Source: Longimicrobium sp. (GTDB lineage Bacteria; Gemmatimonadota; Gemmatimonadetes; Longimicrobiales; Longimicrobiaceae). Taken from it: a stretch of DNA of 13,609 nt. Below are positions 1 through 5,995 of the stretch, one piece after another. The notes under the pieces are model-generated. The model was not told the origin of the DNA and ran no database searches. It worked only from the letters and a program-made list of their open reading frames with translations. A program made the position numbers and the translations under genes. The stretch is from assembly GCA_030446945.1 (NCBI GenBank), contig JAUJMI010000047.1, positions 1 through 13,609 on the forward strand, given 5' to 3'. Position 1 is the first letter of the stretch. Each line of letters starts with the position of its first letter.

Positions 1-958
1 GGATCTCGCCGCGGTCGGTGAACTTGACGGCGTTGCCCAGCAGGCTGAAGAGGATCTGGCGCACCTTGTCCGGGTCCGGGCGGGCGAGAAAGGGCGTGTC
101 GCCCGCGTCCACCACGAAGCCGAGGCCCTTCTGGCGGGCGAGCGGCTCCACCAGGGCCGCGCTCTCGCGGGCAAGGGCGGCAAGGTCCACCCGGGCGGGG
201 TGCACCGTCTCCCACCCGGCCTCCGCGCGCTGGTAGCCGAGCGACTGCTCCACCAGCCGGTCCAGGTGCCCCGCGGCGGCCAGGATGCGGTCCACGTGCC
301 CGCGCGCCTCCTCCGGAATGGGGACGGGGATCCCCTCCTGGAGGAGGTGCGCAAAGGCGACCACGGTCATGAGCGGGGTGCGGAACTCGTGCGAGATGGA
401 GCCCACGAACTCGGTTCGGGCACGGCGCGCGCGCTCCGCCTCGTCACGCACCCGCGCGTCCTCCACGGCCAGCGGCGCGCCAGCTCTTCGGCCAGCTCCA
501 CCTCTGCCGGCGCAAAGGGCGGGCTGCCGATGGTGCGCGTGAATACGAGCGCGCCGGTCACGCGGCCGCGCACTGAGAGGGGGACGGCGAGCACCGCGCG
601 CGGCGCGAGCGCCTCCAGGTTGACGCGCTCGCTCTCGGCGGGGGAGAGGCTGCGCAGGAACTGCGGGGTGACCTCAGGGACGTGGAGGGTCTCGCCGGAG
701 CGCATCGCCACCGGGTGATCCGGGTCGTCGAGGCCGGCCGGACCGGGCCCGATCCCCGCGAGCCGCGCCTGCCCGGCCGGGTCGCGATGCACGGCCGCCA
801 CGCCGCCGCACGCGGCCCTTGCCCTCCAGCACGTACACGGCACAAATCTCGGCGAACCAGTCCACCGAGAGCCGCCCTAGGCGGTCCAGCATCGCCTCGT
901 ACTCCAGCGAGCCGGCGAGCAGGTTCCCCGCCTCCATCAGGAGGCGCAGCGCGCGCAC
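1..958 (-). pseudogene. GAF-HisKA-HATPase sensor histidine kinase, frameshifted and cut by the window's left edge
   Basis: The gene is read from about 958 (a GTG; an in-frame TAA lies 33 bases upstream) towards position 1, and its C-terminus is outside the window. Three reading frames together give one kinase. The first (958 to about 810) holds the start of a GAF-like domain, beginning RALRLLMEAGNLLAGSLEYE. The second (about 810-490) holds the rest of the GAF domain, including GETLHVPEV and VPLSVRGRVTGALVF. The third (about 485-1) holds the H-box ISHEFRTPL, the dimerisation helices and the N-box LLGNAVKFT. Frame changes fall in a GCGGCGGC run near 800-815 and near 485-495, where several bases of the usual linker seem missing. 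The protein is clearly paralogous to the intact kinase at 4221-5675 (shared LAGSL, LARQKGLGF and LLGN stretches). Family knowledge: autophosphorylation on the H-box histidine, then transfer to a response regulator. Whether it is a real pseudogene or a sequence-error artefact is open. Confidence 0.75.
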
Positions 959-988
959 CGGATCGTCGCCGTGCGGGGGCCGGCGGGG

Positions 989-1045
989 TTAGGCGCGGGC
1001 CAGCCGCGCCAGGTCCTTGCAACGCTTCAGGGAACTGTAGTGCAT
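989..1045 (-). CDS. possible 18-residue peptide between small gene and kinase
   Basis: An ATG at 1045 opens an 18-codon frame reading MHYSSLKRCKDLARLARA and ending in TAA at 989, just upstream of the left kinase. The peptide is basic and helix-prone, with less arginine-alanine noise than the shadow frames around it. It could be a real small peptide, a leader, or the remnant of the kinase's displaced N-terminus. I see no convincing ribosome binding site, and I do not recognise it. Confidence 0.2.
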   Translation of the reverse strand: MHYSSLKRCKDLARLARA

Positions 1046-1136
1046 CGCGGGCCACCCGTCATGCAGCTCACCCCGCACCCGTCTCCGGGCCTGCCGCGTC
1101 CGCACTTCCCGCACCGTCCCCGGCCCCCCTCGACGG

Positions 1137-1307
1137 TCACGTCTCTGAGTGCCATGGTCTCTCGCGCTCGCGTTCTCGGATCGCTTCGAGACACCGCTCG
1201 CGAACGCGGCGACTCCGCGCCGCTTCTCTCGCCACGCGCTGGCGCAACTCGCGGGATTCGCGGATCAGCAGCCGTAGCCGCACCTCGTCGTCGTGTCGCG
1301 GGTACAT
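1137..1307 (-). CDS. small charged helical protein, unknown function
   Basis: The open frame extends up to a GTG at 1367, but the ATG at 1307 (MYPRHDDEVRLRLLIRESR) is the more natural start and gives 56 residues. The sequence is dominated by Arg, Glu and Leu in a helix-forming pattern (LLIRESRELRQRVAREAARS), ending in a run of Arg-Glu pairs, so it is probably one long amphipathic helix or coiled coil. No domain is recognised. It lies on the same strand as the signalling genes, between a broken hypothetical gene and the left kinase, and may belong to the same transcription unit. The amino-acid pattern looks more protein-like than the other frames here, but the evidence is modest and no good Shine-Dalgarno sequence precedes the ATG. 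Confidence 0.4.
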   Translation of the reverse strand: MYPRHDDEVRLRLLIRESRELRQRVAREAARSRRVRERCLEAIRERERERPWHSET

Positions 1308-1521
1308 GGCGGATAGGCCCCGCACCGTGTGTGCCCCGCCCGCGACACGTCGGAAGGTCCGCGCCACCCGTGAGCATGCGGAAGCGGAGCCGCTCGCGAC
1401 CGCATGTGGAAAGTCTCTGCGTGAAGGCTACAAAAAGGGCGGCGAGGGCGCTCCCCATTGGCTGGAATACTGAACCGGCGGTGCCCCGGCGCCCCGTGCC
1501 GGGCCCGTTCGCGGCGGTGTG

Positions 1522-1792
1522 TCAGGATGCGCTACGGATCACCCGTTTGGAGCCGGCCAGCCACCCCCCTTGAAAGTCCACCGGGCTCGCGGGGCCGGGG
1601 ACCTTCCGGGCGTGCGCTTCCACGTGTCTCCAGATCATGCCCTTGCTCGCCCACCACGCCAGCTCGAAATCGTCGCCGGCGGCGAACTCGTACTCCTCGT
1701 CGTACGTTGCGTCGGGGTCGCCGCGGCATAGGGGCGTACCCGGTGGTCCGCGATGAGTGCGCGGGGACCGTCCACACGCTCCCATTGGGCAT
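1522..1792 (-). pseudogene. small acidic hypothetical protein with frame breaks
   Basis: Pieces of one protein appear in successive frames. ATG at 1792 starts MPNGSVWTVPA. A second frame then gives LIADHRVRPYAA. The third frame gives DPDATYDEEYEFAAGDDFELAWWAS and continues through HVEAHARKVPGPASPVDFQGGW to a TGA at 1522. Joined, they make about 90 residues with an acidic, aromatic centre and no membrane segment. The order of pieces (a short strand-like start with Gly-Ser-Val-Trp, an Asp/Glu/Tyr block, then a Trp-rich helix) looks like a genuine small cytoplasmic protein. I cannot name the family. Two frame changes lie between about 1705 and 1760. It sits 80 to 90 bases downstream of the coiled-coil gene on the same strand, consistent with the tail of the signalling operon. 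Decay and sequence error are equally possible. Confidence 0.45.
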
Positions 1793-1880
1793 CGTCACGT
1801 GAAGCAAGAGTCCCTGCGTCAGGCTCGGGTCGCTCGTTCTACCCTCAAGCGCAGTTAGAGTAGGGGGGCTCCGGTGGTCT

Positions 1881-2153
1881 TCACCCTGCGGCGCTCTCCA
1901 GGGCATCTACACGTGCACGAAGAGCTTCCAGCTCGCGCCGCAGAGCGTCCATCTGTTTGTCCCTCCTATGCTCCGCGTCCTCGCGCCGGCCCTCTGCCTG
2001 AACGCGATGCGTCTCCTGTTCGTTCCGGTGGAATTCTTCCTCTTTGCGGGCGACTTCCGCCGCTTCCCGGGCGATCTCCGCCTGCGCGGCCATACTCACA
2101 GCAGACCGTTGCGATTCGGAGTCGATGATCCGCTGTTCTCGGGCAGTGTCCAT
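1881..2153 (-). CDS. small coiled-coil protein, unknown function
   Basis: A 90-residue protein starting at ATG 2153 with a good Shine-Dalgarno sequence (GGAGAG about 7 bases upstream). It is almost entirely Ala, Glu, Arg and Gln, with no glycine or proline until the end, so a continuous helix is expected. The last 25 residues (MDALRRELEALRARVDALES) show clear leucine heptads, which points to a coiled coil. There is no signal peptide, membrane segment or catalytic motif. It lies about 170 bases downstream of the response regulator, on the same strand, after the kinase-KaiC-receiver genes, so a scaffold or partner role in that signalling group is conceivable, but this is only context. It is intact, unlike its immediate neighbours. 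Confidence 0.6.
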   Translation of the reverse strand: MDTAREQRIIDSESQRSAVSMAAQAEIAREAAEVARKEEEFHRNEQETHRVQAEGRREDAEHRRDKQMDALRRELEALRARVDALESAAG

Positions 2154-2320
2154 CCCCGTCTCTCCGCAAGTTTGTGGCGCAACGCAGTCTTCTTACCGGA
2201 ACAGCAACACTCGCTCCACCGACGATGTAGATCGCCCCGCGTTCGTCCGTTCGCAGATGGAGGATGTGGAGCACAGCGAGCCGTGCCCCCGCGCGCAGCA
2301 CAGCCGGCGAGTAGGTGCGG

Positions 2321-2714
2321 CTACCTGCCGTTCGCCAGGAGATGGCGGCGCACGAGATCCGGGAGGGCGCGGATGCTGAACGGCTTCTGGAGGAACCCGT
2401 CGGCCCCTGCCCCGCCCCAGTGCACGTCGCGCTCGTCCGCGCAGGAGACGAGGATCACCGGCACTTCGCGCAGACCCTGGTCCATCTTGATCACTTTGCA
2501 GGCGTCGCGGCCGTCCAGGTCCGGCATCATCACGTCCAGCAGGATGAGGTCCGGACGCTCCTTGCGGGCGAGCGACACCGCCTCGGCGCCGCCCTGCGCC
2601 TGCACCACCGTGAAGCCGGCGTAGCGCAGCATCTCGGCCACGAGCGCGGTGATGGCGGGCTCGTCGTCCGCCACCAGGATGCGGGGGGGGCTGCGCCACG
2701 CCTTCGCCGGTCAT
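2321..2714 (-). CDS. single-domain response regulator (CheY-like receiver), frame broken at a poly-C tract
   Basis: The uninterrupted frame runs from a GTG at 2674 to TAG at 2321 (117 residues). It contains a complete receiver domain: acidic pair Asp3-Asp4, phosphoacceptor Asp47 in LILLDVMMPDLDG, the switch Ser77 in ILVSCADE and the conserved Lys97 in FLQKPFS. No output domain follows, so it probably acts by protein contact or as a phosphorelay intermediate. The likely true start is the ATG at 2714, whose ATGA overlaps the stop codon of the KaiC-like gene. That start gives MTGEGVAQPP and would join RILVADDEP if the run of eight C (2683-2690 on the plus strand it reads as G) were seven. As written, the ATG frame is shifted and only the GTG is usable. 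The order kinase, KaiC-like ATPase, receiver on one strand suggests the two kinases signal through this protein. Confidence 0.85.
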
Positions 2715-4183
2715 CCGTGGTGGGCCACGCCGAGCAGGGCGGTGTTCGCCCTGGAGAAGGCCTTCCCCACGGAGAGCCCCTTGTCCGTGATGATGAACTC
2801 GCGCAGCGAGTGGTCGTGCATGCGCGCCCGCATCTTGAGGACGACGATCAGGCGCTTCATCTCCCCCTTCTGCTCCGCGTAGCGCAGGTGCACCGCGTTG
2901 TCCATGACGGCCGAGAGCTCGGGCATCGGCATGTCGAAGCTCTCCCCCGCCACCCGCTGCAGGTCGTGCATCATGATGGTGGTGACGCCCCGCTCGCGCA
3001 GGAGGTTGGCGAGCGCGGTGATGACGAACAGCTCGCGCTCGCGCGGGATGACGGCGTGGCGCAGGTCCTCCAGCCCGTCGATGACCACCCGCTGGATCTT
3101 GTGCTCGTCGATGAGCGCCAGGAGCCGCTCGATCTCCAGGTCCACCAGCAGCTCCGTGGGAGCCTTCCAGTAGATGTGGAGCATACCGTCCTCCACCGCC
3201 CGGCGCAGGGGGAACCCAACGCCCTCCCCCTTTTGCACGACGGCCTCGGGCGTCTCGTGGTAGCCGATGAAGAGCCCGGGCTCGCCGGCCGTCACCCCTT
3301 TGCAGGAAGGCCAGCCCGGAGATCGTCTTGCCCGAGCCGGGGGTGCCGACCACCAGCGTGGTCGTCTTCCTGTCGGGGCCGCCGCCCAGCATCTCCTCCA
3401 GCCCCTCGATCCCCGCCCGCAGCGGCTCGTCCGGGGGCGGCGGGGGAGCGGCGTTCACCACGTGCGTCTCCATGTGCGCCGTGAGCGACTCGACGCGCGG
3501 GTAGATGTGGATCCCCTGCGGCGTGATCCGGAAGGTGTGCCACCCGCCGATGTGGTCGACACCCCGCAGTTTGGCCACGGCGAAGAACCTGACCTGCCGC
3601 CAGCGCACCTCCTGGCTGTCCATCTCCAGAATGGCGTCCGCGATGGTGAAGGTGGGGTCGGAGGCGATCCCGCCCTCGGGGGGGTGCGCCAGGAGGAGGG
3701 TGGTCATTCCCGCCACCCCGGCCTGCGCCTCCATCTCGTGCATGAACTGCTGGTATTCCATGCGCCCCTCCGCGGCTGCCTTGAGGGCGTGGATCCCGTC
3801 CAGGATCACCAGCGCGGGTGCGTGGTGCGCAACCAGGCGCCCGACCTCCTCGCGCGCGGCGGCCAGCCCGCCGCGCGCGAGCGCCGGGTAGAGGCTGGCA
3901 TAGTAGAACGAGCCCGGGACGGAGGTCCGGTCGAAGAAGGCGAAGGAGCGCGCCTGCGAGATCAGCGTCGGTGCGTCTCCACCAGCGCGGTGAGGTAGAG
4001 GACCTTGCCGCCCGCGCGGATCAGGTTGGCGCCGATCTGGTGGGCGAGCACGCTCTTCCCGGCGCCGGGCCCGCCCAGCACCACGTGCAGCCCGCCTTCG
4101 CGCAGCCCCCCGGCTAGGAGACGGTCCAGCCCGGGCACCCCGGTGGGCACCTGTGTCGTCCTCGCTCTCTGCGGTCCGTCCAT
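2711..4183 (-). pseudogene. KaiC-like (RecA-superfamily) two-domain ATPase, split by two frame breaks
   Basis: ATG at 4183 follows a clear Shine-Dalgarno sequence (GAGGAG). Three frames together give about 490 residues, the normal size for a double-domain KaiC. Domain 1 has GVPGLDRLLAGGL, Walker A GGPGAGKS (residues 37-44) and, after the first frame change near 3965-3972, Walker B LVILDGIHAL. Domain 2 has GIEGLEEMLGGG and Walker A GTPGSGKT; then, after the second frame change at the CAAAGGGG run near 3296-3303, IGYHETPEA and Walker B VVIDGLEDL, ending in TGA at 2711. KaiC family ATPases form hexameric rings and outside cyanobacteria are usually linked to signalling; no kaiA or kaiB is visible. 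The first glutamate of the usual Glu-Glu pair after Walker A appears replaced in both domains (Val, His). The kinase lies 37 bases upstream and the receiver overlaps by ATGA, so one operon is likely. Each frame break is repairable by one or two bases, so the gene may be intact in the organism. Confidence 0.85.
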
Positions 4184-4220
4184 TCCGTCTCCTCTCCGGT
4201 GAACCGCTCCGCGCGTGCCC

Positions 4221-5675
4221 TCAGGGCGCGCCGCGCTCCGTCTTCAGCTCCACCTCGAACACGCTCCCCCGCCCCGGCTCGCTACGCGCGCGGATCTCGC
4301 CGCCCAGGATGGACACCAGGCGGCGGCTGATCCCCAGCCCGAGTCCCGTGCCCGGCGTGCGCTTCATCCCGGGGCGGTCCGCCTGCCAGAACGGCTCCCA
4401 GATGCGCTCCAGCTCCTGCGCCGTCATTCCGCGCCCGGTGTCGCGCACCTCGAAGGTGGCGGAGCCGTCCGCGACGTGCAGCGTCAGGCGCACGGCGCCT
4501 CGGGTGGTGAATTTGACCGAGTTGCCCAGCAGGTTGAAGAGCACCTGGCGCAGCTTGTTGGCGTCGGTCGTCACGGTCGCCCCCGCCTCCGGCACCACGA
4601 CGGCGAACCCCAGCCCCTTCTGGCGCGCCAGCGGCTCGATCAGCGCCGCGGTTTCGCGCGCCAGCGCCGCCAGGTCGGTGGGCTCGGCTCTGACCTCGTC
4701 GCGCTCGGCTTCGATGCGCGAGAGGGTGAGGACCTGCTCCACCAGGTGCGTGAGGTGCTCCGAGGCGGCCAGGATGCGCTCCGCGTGCCCCCGCGGCACG
4801 TCCGGGACGGGCTGCGGGATCCCGCTCACCAGAAGCTCCGCGTAGGCCAGGATGGCCGTGAGCGGAGTGCGGAACTCGTGCGACATCGCCGCCAGGAACT
4901 CGGACTTCACCTCGCTGGCGCGCTGCACCTCGCGGTGGAGGCGCGCGTTCTCCACCGCCAGGGCGGCGCGGTCGGCCAGCTTGCGCGCCAGCCAGAGTGC
5001 GTCGGGCGTGTACTTCCCCGCCTCGTCCCATCCCAGGCTGAGCGCGCCCAGGATGCGCTCCCGGATGCGGAGCGGCACCACCAGCAGCGAGCGCGGCGCC
5101 ACCTCCCGCTCTTCCCCGGCGTCGGCGTCCGCGATCTCGGGGAGGAGCTCGGGGTCGCCCGTGCGCAGCGCCCGCGCCACGGGCGCGCTGACCGCATCCG
5201 GATCGAAGGGGCGGCTCGCCAGCACCGCGCGGAGGAGCTCCTCCTTCTCCGGATCCGCGTGCGCGGCGGCCAGGCGCTGCACCCCGCCTTCGTCGCCCAC
5301 CAGGTAGACGATGCAGGAGTCCGCCACGCGCGGCACGGTGAGCCGGGCCACGCTGGCGAGGGTGGTCTCGTAGTCCAGCGACCCGGCCAGGATCTCCCCC
5401 GCCTCGGCCAGGAACGCTTCCCGCTGCCGCGCCGCCTCCGCGTGCCTGCGCGCCGCCTGCTCCTCCAGCAGCGCGTGCGGCCCCCCGGCCATGCGCCGCA
5501 GCCCCGCGAGCACCGCCCGCATCTCCGCCAGCAGCGCGTCCGCCTCGGCGCGCGCATCCGCGGGGAGCATCTGCACGCGCCTCTCCAGCAGCTCCACGCG
5601 CCGCTCCGCGAGCCCGGCGTCGAAGCTTCCGGTCTCGTTCATCGGTGAAGGGGCGCCATTCGGGTCGTCGGCCAT
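4221..5675 (-). CDS. cytoplasmic GAF-domain sensor histidine kinase
   Basis: Intact 484-residue protein. An N-terminal charged helical stretch (about residues 20-90) is followed by a GAF-like sensor domain (about 90-245, with the strand VAPRSLLVVPLRIRERILG). The HisKA domain carries the H-box MSHEFRTPL, with His266 as the phosphorylated residue. The HATPase domain carries the N-box LLGNSVKFT (382-390), G1 DTGRGM (412-417), F-box WEPFWQ and G2 GTGLGLG (442-448). There is no signal peptide or membrane segment, so it senses a cytoplasmic signal; the ligand is unknown. The start at ATG 5675 has only a distant AGGA; Met12 (MNETGSFD) is an alternative. It is the first gene of the minus-strand signalling group, 37 bases ahead of the KaiC-like ATPase, with the single receiver protein after that as the probable phosphate acceptor. 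The broken kinase at the left edge is a paralogue. Confidence 0.93.
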   Translation of the reverse strand: MADDPNGAPSPMNETGSFDAGLAERRVELLERRVQMLPADARAEADALLAEMRAVLAGLRRMAGGPHALLEEQAARRHAEAARQREAFLAEAGEILAGSLDYETTLASVARLTVPRVADSCIVYLVGDEGGVQRLAAAHADPEKEELLRAVLASRPFDPDAVSAPVARALRTGDPELLPEIADADAGEEREVAPRSLLVVPLRIRERILGALSLGWDEAGKYTPDALWLARKLADRAALAVENARLHREVQRASEVKSEFLAAMSHEFRTPLTAILAYAELLVSGIPQPVPDVPRGHAERILAASEHLTHLVEQVLTLSRIEAERDEVRAEPTDLAALARETAALIEPLARQKGLGFAVVVPEAGATVTTDANKLRQVLFNLLGNSVKFTTRGAVRLTLHVADGSATFEVRDTGRGMTAQELERIWEPFWQADRPGMKRTPGTGLGLGISRRLVSILGGEIRARSEPGRGSVFEVELKTERGAP

Positions 5676-5995
5676 CGGGGCTGGTGGCGAGGGGTCCTCG
5701 CGCTACGTCGGCATGAAGCAGGCCCGGGGTGGAACAGCGGAACAGCCCTCGCACCGAGACACGGAGGAACGGAGAGGAAGGGGAGAACAGCGCAACGCTT
5801 CTAGTTGTTTACTCCCGCCGTTCCTCTGTGTCTCCGAACGAGACCCTCAGTCGCAGTTCGTGAATCGTGGGTTCAGGTGAACGGGACCGCCGTTTGCGTG
5901 GACCCGGGAGCGGCACGAAAGGGGGAACATCCCCCGCCCGCCTCGCATCCCGCCGGATGCCATCCGACTCCCGTTCCCACCTGACCGAGCTGCCG
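5676..5995. promoter_or_regulatory. divergent intergenic region between signalling operon and decarboxylase gene
   Basis: About 320 bases separate the start of the minus-strand kinase from the likely start of the plus-strand fusion enzyme, so promoters for both units should lie here. I could not pick -35/-10 boxes with confidence. The stretch 5795-5815 (TTCTAGTTGTTTACT) is less GC-rich than its surroundings. An imperfect inverted repeat occupies 5756-5834 and is listed separately. No protein-like frame is seen: frames crossing it give only arginine- and serine-rich noise. Confidence 0.5.
5756..5834. repeat. long imperfect inverted repeat (17-bp arms)
   Basis: The left arm GAGACACGGAGGAACGG (5756-5772) and right arm CCGTTCCTCTGTGTCTC (5818-5834) are reverse complements at 16 of 17 positions, with a 45-base spacer. 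Sequences of the type ACACAGAGGAACGG are familiar as dispersed extragenic repeats in many bacterial genomes, whose chance translation gives HRDTEE-like strings; that resemblance is from memory. It could form a hairpin in transcripts of either strand, or mark a small non-autonomous mobile repeat. Confidence 0.7.

Noticed and set aside
1484..1504. Possible terminator hairpin CCCGGC-GCCCCGT-GCCGGG
   Set aside because: A 6-bp GC stem without a T-tract is common by chance at this base composition.
1966..2301. 111-codon minus-strand frame beginning with a plausible hydrophobic stretch
   Set aside because: It overlaps the coiled-coil gene, starts at a GTG without a ribosome binding site, and degenerates into Arg/Gly noise.
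2193..3290. Continuation of the 538-codon minus-strand frame beyond the KaiC frame break
   Set aside because: After about 3296 this frame turns into Arg/Gly/Ala noise while the KaiC sequence resumes in another frame, so only its first part is real.
4215..5754. Long open frames on both strands overlapping the intact kinase (477 and 490 codons)
   Set aside because: They are shadows of the kinase, whose own frame carries every expected motif; the alternatives are Arg/Gly/Ala repeats.
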